Assembly: GCA_000432595.1 (NCBI GenBank) | Contig: HF996852.1 | Coordinates: 1-43,271 of the forward strand | From: Clostridium sp. CAG:710 | GTDB lineage: Bacteria; Bacillota_I; Bacilli_A; RF39; UBA660 | Direction: 5' to 3' | DNA length: 43,271 bases | Shown: positions 6,463 to 15,899 of the stretch, piece after piece | Layout: every line of letters starts with the position of its first letter | How positions within the stretch are numbered: position 1 is the first letter of the stretch | Notes under the pieces: generated by a model | The model's database searches: none | What the model was told of the DNA's origin: nothing | Seen by the model: the letters and a program-made list of their open reading frames with translations, nothing else | Made by a program: the position numbers and the translations under genes

Positions 6463-8733
6463 TTGGCAAAAAAGAAGAAAAGAAAAGAAGATAAAACCAA
6501 AAAGTTTAAATATACAAATGAATTATATGGGGTAGTATTTATATTGCTTGCAATACTAGGAATAGGTATTGGATCTCCACTTGGAATTGTTGGAAAATTA
6601 GTTAAGGCTTTTTCCGTGTTTTTATTTGGAACATGGAATATAATCTTTATGATAGGACTTTTCTTAATTGGTTTATATATGGTTATTAAAAGAGAAAAGC
6701 CATCATTTTTCACTTCACATTTAGTTGGTTTTTATATAATTTTTATAGGAATACTTGTTTATTCTCATTTAAATTATGTTTCTTTAAATGATGGTGATGT
6801 AGTTGCGACATTTGAGGCAACTGCAAATGATTTGATGAGTAACTTTAATGCAATTATGGATGCTAATAAATTTAACCCAAGTGGTGGTGGAATGCTAGGA
6901 TGCTTATTTGCTGTTTTGTTTAATAAATTGTTTGATGCATCTGGGACTAAAATAGTTGCAATAGTATTAATTGTTACTGGTACTGGATTATTTACTGGAG
7001 TGTCTATCTTTGATTTTATTAGAAATGGATATCAAAAAGGAAAAGATATTTTACCTAAACATAAAGAAAAAGTTAGAAATGGCGATGATGATGAGCAAAC
7101 TGATTCAAAGAAAGTTTCCTCTGTTATTATAAATGATAATAATATACCTTCTACACCGGATAATAAACTTGTAATATCTAGTATAGATGAATTAACTCAT
7201 AATATTGAAAAATCTAATAATGATGTAGAAGCAGGTGATACTTCTTTGAAACCTGCAGAGAATAAAAATTATAAACTTCCACCAATCAGTTTATTAAAAC
7301 CGCCTGCTAAGGTTAAAAATAATGGTAATCAAGGTGTTATAGAAAAAAATATTATAACTTTGGAAACTGTATTAAAAGATTTTGGTATTATAGGAAAAGT
7401 AGTTGAAGTAAATAGTGGACCTAGTGTTACTCAATATGAGTTGGAGGTTCAAAGTGGTACTAAGCTTAACAAAATTTTAAGTATAAATAGGGAAATTTCC
7501 CTTGCATTAGCAAAAAAAGATGTAAGAATTCAAGCACCAATTCCTGGCAAGAGTACGGTTGGTATTGAAATTGCAAATGATGAAATTAGAAGTGTTTCAT
7601 TAAGAGAAATATTAGAAACTTCTCCATCTAATAAGGCTAATAGTAAATTACTTGTTGCTCTTGGTAAAAATATAATGGGTAGAAGTGTGTTTGCAGAAAT
7701 TGATAAAATGCCTCACTTACTTGTTGCTGGTGCAACTGGTTCTGGTAAATCCGTATGTATTAACTGTATTATTGCTTCTATTCTTATGAGAACAAAACCA
7801 GATGAAGTTAAGCTTATGATGGTTGACCCGAAGAAAGTTGAACTTAGTATGTATAATGGTATTCCACATTTGATGATGCCAGTTGTGACTGATCCTAAAA
7901 AGGCAAGTATTGCATTACAAAAAGTTGTTGCAGAGATGGAATCTCGTTATGATTTGTTTAGTGAAAAAAATGTCAAGAATATTGCTACTTATAATGAATG
8001 GGTAGAAAAAGAAAATGCTAAATTACCAGAGGATGCTAAGATAAAGAAAATGCATTATATAGTTGTTATAGTAGACGAGCTTGCTGATTTGATGCTTGTT
8101 GCATCTAAAGAAGTTGAAGATTCAATTATGAGAATTACTCAAATGGCTCGTGCTGCTGGAATTCATTTGATAATTGCTACTCAAAGACCTTCTACTGATG
8201 TAATTACTGGTGTTGTTAAAGCTAATATTCCATCGCGTATATCTTTTGCGGTATCTAGTAGTATAGATTCACGTACTATTCTTGATATGGGTGGAGCTGA
8301 AAAATTATTAGGTCGTGGTGATATGTTATTCTTGCCTATGGGTGAGAATGCTCCAGAACGTGTACAAGGTGCTTATGTTTCTGATGAAGAACTAGAAAAA
8401 ATTGTTGATTACACTGTTTCACAGCAAAAAGCTATGTATGATGAAAGATTTATGGATTTAACTTCATCTGCTAAAGAACAAGGTAACGCAGGTGGTGGAA
8501 TAAAAGAGGTAGAAGAAGAATATGATGATCCTCTTTATAATGATATAGTTGAATTTGTAATAACTCAAGGTAAAGCTAGTGCATCACTATTACAAAGAAG
8601 ATTTAAGCTTGGATATAATAGGGCAGCTAGAATTGTTGATTTACTTGAGGAACGTGGAATAATTGGACCACAAAATGGTTCTAAACCTAGAGAAGTTTTA
8701 GTTAAACTTGGTTCAGAAGAAGATGATGAATAA
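6463..8733 (+). CDS. ftsK: DNA translocase FtsK/SpoIIIE
   Basis: A membrane-anchored motor that pumps chromosomal DNA through the closing septum and, in spore formers, into the forespore. The N-terminus is lysine-rich, followed by about four membrane helices within residues 20-190. A linker leads to the RecA-like motor with Walker A GATGSGKSV near residue 424 and Walker B VVIVDELADLM near 535. A C-terminal winged-helix gamma domain (about 690-750, LLQRRFKLGYNRAARIVDLL) reads orienting sequences. Length 756 and the membrane helices fit SpoIIIE/FtsK rather than soluble SftA. It starts with TTG at 6463, supported by AGGTGAT 5 bases upstream. Confidence 0.93.
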   Translation: MAKKKKRKEDKTKKFKYTNELYGVVFILLAILGIGIGSPLGIVGKLVKAFSVFLFGTWNIIFMIGLFLIGLYMVIKREKPSFFTSHLVGFYIIFIGILVYSHLNYVSLNDGDVVATFEATANDLMSNFNAIMDANKFNPSGGGMLGCLFAVLFNKLFDASGTKIVAIVLIVTGTGLFTGVSIFDFIRNGYQKGKDILPKHKEKVRNGDDDEQTDSKKVSSVIINDNNIPSTPDNKLVISSIDELTHNIEKSNNDVEAGDTSLKPAENKNYKLPPISLLKPPAKVKNNGNQGVIEKNIITLETVLKDFGIIGKVVEVNSGPSVTQYELEVQSGTKLNKILSINREISLALAKKDVRIQAPIPGKSTVGIEIANDEIRSVSLREILETSPSNKANSKLLVALGKNIMGRSVFAEIDKMPHLLVAGATGSGKSVCINCIIASILMRTKPDEVKLMMVDPKKVELSMYNGIPHLMMPVVTDPKKASIALQKVVAEMESRYDLFSEKNVKNIATYNEWVEKENAKLPEDAKIKKMHYIVVIVDELADLMLVASKEVEDSIMRITQMARAAGIHLIIATQRPSTDVITGVVKANIPSRISFAVSSSIDSRTILDMGGAEKLLGRGDMLFLPMGENAPERVQGAYVSDEELEKIVDYTVSQQKAMYDERFMDLTSSAKEQGNAGGGIKEVEEEYDDPLYNDIVEFVITQGKASASLLQRRFKLGYNRAARIVDLLEERGIIGPQNGSKPREVLVKLGSEEDDE

Positions 8734-8736
8734 ATG

Positions 8737-8768
8737 AAAACTCAATCAAATTACTGATTGAGTTTTTT
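8737..8768. terminator. Bidirectional terminator
   Basis: A 12-bp stem AAAACTCAATCA/TGATTGAGTTTT (8737-8748 with 8755-8766) with T runs on both strands. It lies between the converging ftsK and metallopeptidase genes and includes the last codons of the minus-strand gene. Confidence 0.85.
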
Positions 8769-9788
8769 AACTTTTTCATAGTGTTCTTTATAATTTTTAC
8801 AACCATCCATATGGAATGTTGCGCCTATTTTTTCCAGTTCCTTTTGTGGGAAGGTTCCACTTAGACTTGAAAGATTTAATATTGTATCTATTACTTTTTC
8901 TGGATTTGATTGATACATATTATATAAATCTAATGCAGTTAGATAAGAAAATGCTATATCTATATCATCTAATAAGTAATCATCTATATATAAATCTTTA
9001 ATGTTTTGACCTTTATCTGCTGCACTTACAAATTTTTTTGAAGAGCTTATTCCATATAATGCATCTCTAGTTGTCATTAAATCATTTACTTGTATTTTTC
9101 TATAATCTTTTATTAATCCAATGTCAGTTAAAATGTCTGGTAGTAACAAATTCGCAAAATATCCTTCGGTTTCTTTATATATTGTTTTTGATTTATAAGA
9201 AAAAAGTGACTCTTCATTTTTTCTTACTATCATATGAAATATTTCATGAAATGTAGTTGCTAGATCCATTGTGGTGTTTTTTCTATAAATGGTGGCATAT
9301 GGGATATGATTGCGTGTATCAATGTATGTAGTACCATAGGTTTGACCTATATTTTTGGAGTATTTAATATTTATTAAGTTTTTAGTTGGTTCACTAACAC
9401 TTATAAAAGCATTATATAAATTCTTATTTGGAATGTGTTTAAATATAATATTCATTAGTTCAAATACTTCATCATTTGACATTCTTATCTTTTCTGTTGT
9501 TCCTCTATTAATAAATAGTTTGTTTTCGCCTAAATAATCATTAAGAGTTGATAATATTTCAAATGCAGGTCTATTTATGTATGGCTTAATTACTTCTTCA
9601 TAATATTCTAATTGATTAAAATCATCATATTCTATATATTCTTCAAATGTATCTTTTATATATGTACTAATTAAAATATCATATAAATCGGATACTTCTT
9701 CAAATTCTTCTATAGATTTGAAATCATTTACATTTAGTTTCTTTTTTGCATCTATTAGTTTTTTTATGTCCCATTTATATTTGTTCAT
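8751..9788 (-). CDS. Putative HEXXH zinc metallopeptidase
   Basis: 345 residues, predicted soluble and cytoplasmic (no signal peptide). The zinc-peptidase signature HEIFH occurs at residues 181-185, with Glu206/Glu208 in KETEGYFANLL at a distance fitting a third zinc ligand, as in M3-type oligoendopeptidases. The rest is helical and shows no other domain I recognise. It is shorter than usual M3 enzymes (about 550-600 residues), so it is either a compact relative or a different gluzincin family. It is a lone minus-strand gene with its own consensus promoter and AGGGAG binding site. Substrate unknown. Confidence 0.65.
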   Translation of the reverse strand: MNKYKWDIKKLIDAKKKLNVNDFKSIEEFEEVSDLYDILISTYIKDTFEEYIEYDDFNQLEYYEEVIKPYINRPAFEILSTLNDYLGENKLFINRGTTEKIRMSNDEVFELMNIIFKHIPNKNLYNAFISVSEPTKNLINIKYSKNIGQTYGTTYIDTRNHIPYATIYRKNTTMDLATTFHEIFHMIVRKNEESLFSYKSKTIYKETEGYFANLLLPDILTDIGLIKDYRKIQVNDLMTTRDALYGISSSKKFVSAADKGQNIKDLYIDDYLLDDIDIAFSYLTALDLYNMYQSNPEKVIDTILNLSSLSGTFPQKELEKIGATFHMDGCKNYKEHYEKVKKLNQ

Positions 9789-9811
9789 AGTGTTTCTCCC
9801 TATGAGCTATT

Positions 9812-9840
9812 ATTATATTTTCGTATATTAAATAAGTCAA
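9812..9840 (-). promoter_or_regulatory. Promoter of metallopeptidase gene
   Basis: Read on the minus strand: TTGACT (9840-9835), a 17-bp spacer, then TATAAT (9817-9812), about 24 bases before the ATG at 9788. Confidence 0.75.
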
Positions 9841-9928
9841 CTTAAAAAAATGACACATAAATTCACATTGTACTATTTAAAAATTTTTAAATATGTTAGA
9901 ATATAAATTAGAAAGAAGGTTAGATAAT

Positions 9929-10642
9929 ATGCCAACACCACATATAGAAGCAAAAGATGGAGAGTTTGCGAAAACAGTAATTGCGGCTGGAGATCCATTA
10001 AGAGCAAAGTTTATTGCAGAAAAATATTTAGAAGATGTAAAACTTGTTAATAAAGTTAGAAATATGCTTATGTATACTGGTACTTATAAGGGAAGAGAAG
10101 TTTCTATTATAAGTCATGGTATGGGAATGCCAAGCGCAGGAATATATTTTTATGAATTATTTAAATTTTACAATGTAGATAGGATAATTAGAATAGGAAC
10201 TTGTGGAACTAGTAATCCTAATGTTAAACTTTTGGATACGATTCTTGCTGAGTCATCTTATACTGAGTCTAATTATGCTTTTATGTTTAATAAAGAACAT
10301 ATAAATTTAGAAAAACCGAGCATTATAATTAATGATAAGTTAAAAGCTACAGCTTCTTTGAAAGGTATTAAATTGCTAGAAGGAGATGTAATGACATGTG
10401 ATGTTTTTGATCCTTATGTTGATTGGAAAGCAATAAATGCTAGAATTCCAAAGGATTTAGATATAGTTGCAACTGAGATGGAGTCTTTTGCTTTATTTTA
10501 TATTGCCAAAGTGTTACATAAAGAAGCTGCATGTTTATTGACTGTAGTTGATTCTAAATGCACTACTGAATTTGTAAGCAGTGAAGATAGAGAAAAGAGT
10601 CTTACTAATATGATAGAGGTGGCTCTTGATACAATCTACTAA
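9929..10642 (+). CDS. deoD: Purine nucleoside phosphorylase DeoD
   Basis: A trimeric/hexameric-type purine nucleoside phosphorylase that splits (deoxy)purine nucleosides with phosphate to free base and (deoxy)ribose 1-phosphate in purine salvage. Typical signatures: the N-terminal MPTPHIEA, phosphate-site AAGDPLRAKFIAEKYL, GMGMPSAGIY, and the substrate-site motif ATEMESFALF near the C-terminus. I chose the ATG at 9929 (AGAAGG site upstream), giving 237 residues, the family's length. An upstream in-frame ATG at 9893 would add a non-conserved extension. No pentose-phosphate partner genes are adjacent; it appears monocistronic. Confidence 0.93.
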   Translation: MPTPHIEAKDGEFAKTVIAAGDPLRAKFIAEKYLEDVKLVNKVRNMLMYTGTYKGREVSIISHGMGMPSAGIYFYELFKFYNVDRIIRIGTCGTSNPNVKLLDTILAESSYTESNYAFMFNKEHINLEKPSIIINDKLKATASLKGIKLLEGDVMTCDVFDPYVDWKAINARIPKDLDIVATEMESFALFYIAKVLHKEAACLLTVVDSKCTTEFVSSEDREKSLTNMIEVALDTIY

Positions 10643-10684
10643 TAAATATTTGATAATTGATTATACTAAAAGAGGTGAACAATA

Positions 10685-11941
10685 ATGGAATATCGTGTTG
10701 AAGATAATTTATCATACAAAATACATATGATTAAAACTGATAAGTTTAAAACTGTAAATATTAAAATTATTTTTAGTAAAGAAATAAAAAAAGAGGAAAT
10801 AACTTTAAGAAATTTTTTGTCTGATTTTTTAGTATATACCAATGCTTCATATCCAACTAATAAAGAACTTTGTATAAGAGTTCAAGAATTATATAATTTA
10901 GGATTATCATCATCTTGTTATAGAATAGGAAGATTTTATAATACAGATATAAATGTTAGCTTTTTAAATGAAAAATATTCTGAGCCTGGAATGTATGAAG
11001 AAACTATTAAATTTTTAAATGATATAGTAGTAAATCCAAATGTAGAGGGCAATGCATTTAATAAAAAGTGTTTTCAAGTTATTAAAGAGGGAATAAAAAA
11101 TCAAATAGAAAGTATCAAGGAAAATACAAGAAAATTAAGTATGATTAATATGCTTGATAATATGGGAGATGATGTTTATTCTTATCATACATTCGGATAT
11201 TTAGATGATTTAAATTCAATTACTCCAGAATCAATATATGAATATTATAAAGAGTTTATTAGAACTTCTAAGATTGATATTTATGTTCTTGGAAATATTG
11301 ATTTTGAAGAAACAAAAAGATTAGTTAGTAATAATTTTAAATTTAACACTCTAAAAATGAAAAAATGTGATCCATTTATATATCATAATAAATTTAGGAA
11401 AATTCCTAAAAAAGTAATTGATAAAATGCCTCTTTCACAGTCTAAATTAAGTATAGGGTGTAAAATTGATGAGTTAAGTGCATATGAGAGAAATTATGTA
11501 TTACCAATATATTCAATGATTTTAGGAGGAGGATCTAACTCTAAATTGTTTAATAAAGTAAGGGAAGAAAATTCACTTTGTTATTATATTTCTGCATCTG
11601 CCAATAAACTTGATAATGTATTGTTTATAACATCTGGTATTAATAAAGAAAACTTTGATAAGGTTGTTACATTAATAAAGGAAGAGTTAAAATCAATGAA
11701 GTTAGGTAAGTTTGATGAAGATGATATGAATGATGCTAAAATGCAATATATTGCTATGCTAGAGGAATTTAAGGATTCTCCTGCGCAAATAATTTCTTCT
11801 TATTATTCTGTTTTAGTAATTGGAAATGACACATTAGATGTTCGAATGGAAAAGATAAAAAAAGTTACTTATGATGATGTAAAAGAATTTGGTAAACATA
11901 TTCATATGGATACAATTTATCTATTAGAGGGGGATAAATAA
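10685..11941 (+). CDS. yfmF: M16 peptidase-like protein, YfmF type
   Basis: 418 residues with the M16 (insulinase-like) fold pattern. The HxxEH zinc site is missing: the corresponding region reads LRNFLSDFLVYTNASYPT. A C-terminal M16 half is recognisable (ILGGGSNSKLFNKVREENSLCYYISA, divided here by its RExxLcYyi core). The next gene, one base downstream, is the catalytic-type partner, so the two should form a YfmF/YfmH-like heterodimer. In Bacillus these are annotated as associated with EF-P 5-aminopentanol modification; whether that holds here is unknown. Ribosome site AGAGGTGA. Confidence 0.8.
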   Translation: MEYRVEDNLSYKIHMIKTDKFKTVNIKIIFSKEIKKEEITLRNFLSDFLVYTNASYPTNKELCIRVQELYNLGLSSSCYRIGRFYNTDINVSFLNEKYSEPGMYEETIKFLNDIVVNPNVEGNAFNKKCFQVIKEGIKNQIESIKENTRKLSMINMLDNMGDDVYSYHTFGYLDDLNSITPESIYEYYKEFIRTSKIDIYVLGNIDFEETKRLVSNNFKFNTLKMKKCDPFIYHNKFRKIPKKVIDKMPLSQSKLSIGCKIDELSAYERNYVLPIYSMILGGGSNSKLFNKVREENSLCYYISASANKLDNVLFITSGINKENFDKVVTLIKEELKSMKLGKFDEDDMNDAKMQYIAMLEEFKDSPAQIISSYYSVLVIGNDTLDVRMEKIKKVTYDDVKEFGKHIHMDTIYLLEGDK

Positions 11942-11942
11942 T

Positions 11943-13208
11943 ATGAATGAAATAAAATTAAAAGGATTAGATCAAAGTGTTTTTTATGAAGAATTATCAA
12001 ATGGATTAAAAGTTATATTACTTCCATTTAAAAATAAAACCAATTATTATATCAATTACACAACTAAGTATGGTTCTATTAATTTGGATTTTATACCTAA
12101 TGGCTCTAAAAAAATGTATTCTTCTCCAAAGGGAATAGCACATTTTCTTGAACATAAGTTGTTTGAACAAGAAGATGGGGAAAGTCCATTTGAGTTTTAT
12201 TCTAAAAGCGGTACTGCATCTAATGCGGGTACTAGTTATAAAAGAACATCTTATTATTTATGGGGAGTTAATAAATTAGAAGAGAATTTAGATTATTTAA
12301 TTAGTTGTGTTAATAAACCTTATTTTACTGATTCAAATGTTGAAAAGGAAAAGGGAATAATAATACAAGAGCTTAATATGTATATGGATAATCCTGATTC
12401 TGTTCTTACTAATGAGGTTTCTAAAGCAACATATAAAAATCATCCGATTAGATATGATATAGGAGGATATCCTGACACTGTTAGTAAGATTACAAAAGAA
12501 GATTTATATACTTGTTATGATACTTTTTATTCTCCAAGTAATATGATTTTAGCTGTCTCTGGTAATTTTGATGTTAATAAAATTCTTGATTTAATAAAGT
12601 CAAATGAAGATTTGATGAGTAGAAAATCAACTGGTGAAATTATTATGAAGGATTATAAAGAACCATTAAAGGTACTAGATACTTATAAGGAGATTACTGT
12701 TCCTAATCTTGCGATCCCTAAGGTTGCTATGAATGTAAAGATTTCATTAAAAGGTGTTAAAGATTTAAGAGAGTTTATTGCATATGTAATGGCATATGTT
12801 GGCCTTAAGTTTGCATCTGCTTCTGATTTTAAGGAAGAGATACTAACTAATAATTATGCTACTAGCTTTACATATGGTGCAATGCTTTTAGATGGATTTT
12901 ATACTATTGAATTATATGCTGAGACTAATAAACCTAATATAGTAATAGATAAAATATTAAAAGAGTTAAAATCAAAAAGTATTTCTTCTGAGGACTTAGA
13001 AAGATATAAGAAGGTTAAGATATCATATCTTGTTATGGAAAGTGATAATATAGAGGCATCGGTTGAAAACGCAATGGATGATTTAATTGTGTTTGGTAAG
13101 GTTTTCGATGATGAAATTGATTTTATAAGAGGAATGAATATTGATAAATTTAATGAAGTTATGAGTAAGGTTGACTTTTCTAATCATGCGACTGTTGTAC
13201 TTAAATAG
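11943..13208 (+). CDS. yfmH: M16 zinc peptidase, YfmH type
   Basis: 421 residues. The inverted zinc motif HFLEH (HxxEH) is at residues 67-71, in GIAHFLEHKLFE, and a distal Glu occurs in EKGIIIQELNMYMDNP (about 135-145), the usual third ligand of M16 peptidases. A C-terminal inactive-like half follows. It starts one base after yfmF, with GAGGGGGAT upstream, so the pair is co-translated and probably acts as a dimer. The substrate is not shown by the sequence; the family is linked to EF-P modification in Bacillus annotation. A terminator overlaps its stop codon. Confidence 0.85.
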   Translation: MNEIKLKGLDQSVFYEELSNGLKVILLPFKNKTNYYINYTTKYGSINLDFIPNGSKKMYSSPKGIAHFLEHKLFEQEDGESPFEFYSKSGTASNAGTSYKRTSYYLWGVNKLEENLDYLISCVNKPYFTDSNVEKEKGIIIQELNMYMDNPDSVLTNEVSKATYKNHPIRYDIGGYPDTVSKITKEDLYTCYDTFYSPSNMILAVSGNFDVNKILDLIKSNEDLMSRKSTGEIIMKDYKEPLKVLDTYKEITVPNLAIPKVAMNVKISLKGVKDLREFIAYVMAYVGLKFASASDFKEEILTNNYATSFTYGAMLLDGFYTIELYAETNKPNIVIDKILKELKSKSISSEDLERYKKVKISYLVMESDNIEASVENAMDDLIVFGKVFDDEIDFIRGMNIDKFNEVMSKVDFSNHATVVLK

Positions 13209-13230
13209 TTAAGTATCAACAGTTTTTTTC
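13192..13230 (+). terminator. Intrinsic terminator after yfmH
   Basis: CTGTTGTACTTAA pairs with TTAAGTATCAACAG (one bulge), followed by a T run. The stem includes the yfmH stop codon. Confidence 0.85.
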
Positions 13231-13234
13231 TCAA

Positions 13235-13263
13235 TTGACATCCTTTTTAAAAGATGCTATTAT
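13235..13263 (+). promoter_or_regulatory. Sigma-A-type promoter
   Basis: Perfect TTGACA (13235-13240), a 17-bp spacer and TATTAT (13258-13263), upstream of the gene at 13307. Confidence 0.75.
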
Positions 13264-13306
13264 ACATGGTGCTTAAATGTTTGGGTACCTAAGGGGGTGA
13301 GATGTT

Positions 13307-13915
13307 GTGGAAAGCAAAAAATTCATTAGTATAAAAGATGCATTAGAAACATGTTACTTAGAAATGAATAATGCAGAAAAAGAACTTATTTTTACTAAAC
13401 TTGTTAATGAGGCTAAACAAGAGGGTATTTCTTCTTTTGAACTTGAAATACCAAATGGTATTAGTCCTAAGACTCCTATTAAATATAGAGTTGAACTAGA
13501 TAGATGTGTAATTAGAGCGTTTGATAAAATTTCATTTTTAAATGGAGTTTTGGAAAGTTATAGTTATAGTAAATCTATGTTTAAATCAGATGACTATGAT
13601 ATAAGGAGCCTATATTTATTATCTTCTTTTTATGATAAGCAAACATTATCAACCAAGAAAAGGGAAATTAGTTTGTCTATAGATAATGGTAAGTATTTTA
13701 TTGAAGATACTTATGATTCTAGGGGTAATAAGAATATTGTTTCTAGAGAGGAAAATTCTATTTCTGATGTTTTATTTTATTTTGATGGGGAAGATAATGT
13801 TAAGTCTATAATTTTAGATGATAGAATGTTTAATGAGGCTGAATTTTTATATCAGATATTAGAGAAAAATTTAAATAATGAAAAAAATAAGCAATTGTGT
13901 AAAGATTTACAATAA
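13307..13915 (+). CDS. Hypothetical soluble protein
   Basis: 202 residues, starting at GTG with GGGGGTGA 6 bases upstream. No membrane segment or signal peptide. The first 40 residues look like a helical segment (IKDALETCYLEMNNAEKELIF); the middle is beta-rich with regularly spaced hydrophobic residues; the C-terminus is again helical and lysine/asparagine-rich. I recognise no family. It has its own consensus promoter and terminator, so it is a single-gene unit. Confidence 0.6.
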   Translation: MESKKFISIKDALETCYLEMNNAEKELIFTKLVNEAKQEGISSFELEIPNGISPKTPIKYRVELDRCVIRAFDKISFLNGVLESYSYSKSMFKSDDYDIRSLYLLSSFYDKQTLSTKKREISLSIDNGKYFIEDTYDSRGNKNIVSREENSISDVLFYFDGEDNVKSIILDDRMFNEAEFLYQILEKNLNNEKNKQLCKDLQ

Positions 13916-13925
13916 TTGCTTTTTC
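13889..13925 (+). terminator. Intrinsic terminator
   Basis: AAGCAATT with AATTGCTTT forms the outer stem and TGTAAA with TTTACA the inner stem, followed by a short T run. It spans the stop codon of the gene at 13307. Confidence 0.7.
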
Positions 13926-13927
13926 AT

Positions 13928-13956
13928 TTGTAAAAATTTATTTATTATACTATAAT
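13928..13956 (+). promoter_or_regulatory. Promoter for fmt
   Basis: TTGTAA (13928-13933), a 17-bp spacer and a perfect TATAAT (13951-13956), 19 bases before the fmt start. Confidence 0.75.
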
Positions 13957-13974
13957 TATTTTAGGTGATGATAG

Positions 13975-14913
13975 TTGAAAAATGTAAGAGTAGTATTTAT
14001 GGGAACACCTGAATTTTCGGTACCTGTATTAGAGATGCTTATTAATAATTATAATGTTGTTGGTGTTGTGACTCAACCTGATAGATTAGTTGGTAGGAAA
14101 AGGATTCTTACTCCGTCTCCAATAAAGCAGTTAGCACTTCAACATGATATTCCGGTTGCAACTTTGGAGAAGGTTAGACTACAATATCAAGAGGTTTTAG
14201 ATTTTAATCCTGACATAATTGTAACATGTGCATATGGTCAGATAATTCCAAATGAGATTCTTAATTACCCTAAATTTGGATGTATTAATGTTCATGCTTC
14301 GCTTCTTCCTGAGTATAGAGGTGGTGCTCCAATACAAAGAGCTATTATGAATGGTGAAGTAAAAACTGGTATTACAATTATGTATATGAATGAGGGAATG
14401 GATACTGGAGATATTATTGATAAGGAAGAACTTATAATTGGAAATGATGATAATTTTGATAAAGTTAGTGAAAATTTAAGTAATATTGGAGCTAGTTTAC
14501 TTAAAGATGTACTACCTAATATTATTAAGGGAAAAGTAAAAAGAATTATTCAAGATAATAGTGAAGCAACATATGCGCCAATTATTAAGAGGGAAGATGA
14601 AAAGCTTGATTTTAATAAAACTTCATTTGAACTTCATAATCAAATAAGAGCACTTTCTACTGTGCCGGGTGCATATGCAGTGCTTGAAGGTAAGGTTGTT
14701 AAAATATATTCTTCAAGAATTTCTTCTCATATTCATCCTGAAAAGGCAAATGGTGAGATAGTTAAAATATATGATGATGGTATTGGAATTTCTACTGAGG
14801 ATTCTGAGCTAATTATTACTGATATCAAAGTAGAAGGTAAAAATAGGGTAAGTGTTAAGCAGTTCTTGAATGGAAAAAAGGAAGAAGATTTATTAGGAAA
14901 GGTTTTTGAATAA
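13975..14913 (+). CDS. fmt: Methionyl-tRNA formyltransferase
   Basis: Transfers the formyl group of 10-formyltetrahydrofolate to Met-tRNAfMet for translation initiation. It begins VVFMGTPEFSVPVLEML; the catalytic region INVHASLLPEYRGGAPIQ lies near residues 105-122, and the conserved MNEGMDTGDI near 140 supplies the catalytic Asp. The C-terminal OB-like tRNA-binding domain (about 205-312) includes RALSTVPGAYA. 312 residues is the normal length. It starts with TTG at 13975, with AGGTGATGATAG before it. It overlaps no other gene; the next ATG comes one base after its stop. Confidence 0.96.
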   Translation: MKNVRVVFMGTPEFSVPVLEMLINNYNVVGVVTQPDRLVGRKRILTPSPIKQLALQHDIPVATLEKVRLQYQEVLDFNPDIIVTCAYGQIIPNEILNYPKFGCINVHASLLPEYRGGAPIQRAIMNGEVKTGITIMYMNEGMDTGDIIDKEELIIGNDDNFDKVSENLSNIGASLLKDVLPNIIKGKVKRIIQDNSEATYAPIIKREDEKLDFNKTSFELHNQIRALSTVPGAYAVLEGKVVKIYSSRISSHIHPEKANGEIVKIYDDGIGISTEDSELIITDIKVEGKNRVSVKQFLNGKKEEDLLGKVFE

Positions 14914-14914
14914 T

Positions 14915-15625
14915 ATGAATGAATTTAATAATAATAGTAATAATAATGAAAAGAAATTTAAAATAACAGACTTAATAACAAACAAACAATATAATGCAAT
15001 TCTTAATTTGGCTCTTGGTTTTGGTACAATAATTATTTTAATAATTATGATTAGACTTTCTGGTAGTAGCGTACCTAATAATACAAACAATAATATTAAT
15101 AATAATGGGACACAATCTGTTGTTAGTGGATTTAATGATATTAAAAGTAAGAACTTTTCTTTTAAGTATACTCTTTTAGAAAATGGTAAGAGTGTTGTTT
15201 ATCAGGGAAAAGAAAGAGAAAATAAGATTCTTTTTACCGATGCTACTAACAAATTAGAATATTATGTTATTGGTGATGTGGTTTCTGTTAAAAAGGGAAA
15301 TGATTATGTGATTGGAACAAATCCTTCTAAATATTTTAATTATTTTGATGTTGAATTAGTAGAGAAAATTATATCTAGTGCTAAGGTTGATGAGGATGAC
15401 TATGTTATATCAATAAATGATTTTTCAAAAGTGGTTTCTAGTGATAAGTCTACAGAAGGGGATATATACATTAGCTTAACTAAAAGCAATGGTATAATTA
15501 CAAAAATAACATTTGATTTAGGTGAATATGCTGTTTTAACTGATAAGAATATTAAAACTTCAGTTTTGACTTTGGAGTATTCTAACTTTAATTTAATTGA
15601 TGATTTTGATATTAAAATAAACTAA
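14915..15625 (+). CDS. Hypothetical single-pass membrane protein
   Basis: 236 residues. A low-complexity Asn-rich cytoplasmic N-terminus is followed by one membrane helix at about residues 30-51 (ILNLALGFGTIIILIIMI), a second Asn-rich linker and a beta-rich extracytoplasmic domain of about 160 residues. Repeated patterns such as FKYTLLENGKSVVYQG and ITKITFDLGEYAV suggest a LolA/lipoprotein-like beta sheet, but I do not recognise the family. The ATG lies one base after the fmt stop, so it is probably in the fmt operon. An AGGAAAGG site is 12 bases upstream. Function unknown. Confidence 0.65.
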   Translation: MNEFNNNSNNNEKKFKITDLITNKQYNAILNLALGFGTIIILIIMIRLSGSSVPNNTNNNINNNGTQSVVSGFNDIKSKNFSFKYTLLENGKSVVYQGKERENKILFTDATNKLEYYVIGDVVSVKKGNDYVIGTNPSKYFNYFDVELVEKIISSAKVDEDDYVISINDFSKVVSSDKSTEGDIYISLTKSNGIITKITFDLGEYAVLTDKNIKTSVLTLEYSNFNLIDDFDIKIN

Positions 15626-15670
15626 AATCATATAAAAGGTTATTAAAATGAAATTTTTTAATAAAAACTC

Positions 15671-15699
15671 TTGCATTTTATATATTTTTATTATAGAAT
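15671..15699 (+). promoter_or_regulatory. Promoter of tRNA-Ile
   Basis: TTGCAT (15671-15676), a 17-bp spacer and TAGAAT (15694-15699), 26 bases before the tRNA. Confidence 0.65.
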
Positions 15700-15725
15700 G
15701 TAAAAGTAACTTAAAAATTTCAAAT

Positions 15726-15802
<77 letters not shown>

Positions 15803-15812
15803 TTTGTAATTT

Positions 15813-15842
15813 AAAGAACTTATTAAAAGTTCTTTTTTTTTT
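15813..15842 (+). terminator. Terminator after tRNA-Ile
   Basis: AAAGAACTT/AAGTTCTTT stem followed by a long T run. Confidence 0.85.
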
Positions 15843-15861
15843 ATAAATATATTAAGATAAT

Positions 15862-15889
15862 AAAAAAACAACATATTTTTAATATGTTG
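15862..15889 (-). terminator. Terminator of rpmB
   Basis: CAACATATT/AATATGTTG stem (15869-15877 with 15881-15889); on the minus strand it is followed by a run of seven T. Confidence 0.85.
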
Positions 15890-15899
15890 CTTGCCTACA

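Noticed and set aside
15640..15664. Hairpin TTATTAAAA/TTTTAATAA after the gene at 14915
   Set aside because: Purely A-T stem without a T tail; likely chance in AT-rich DNA, not a convincing terminator.
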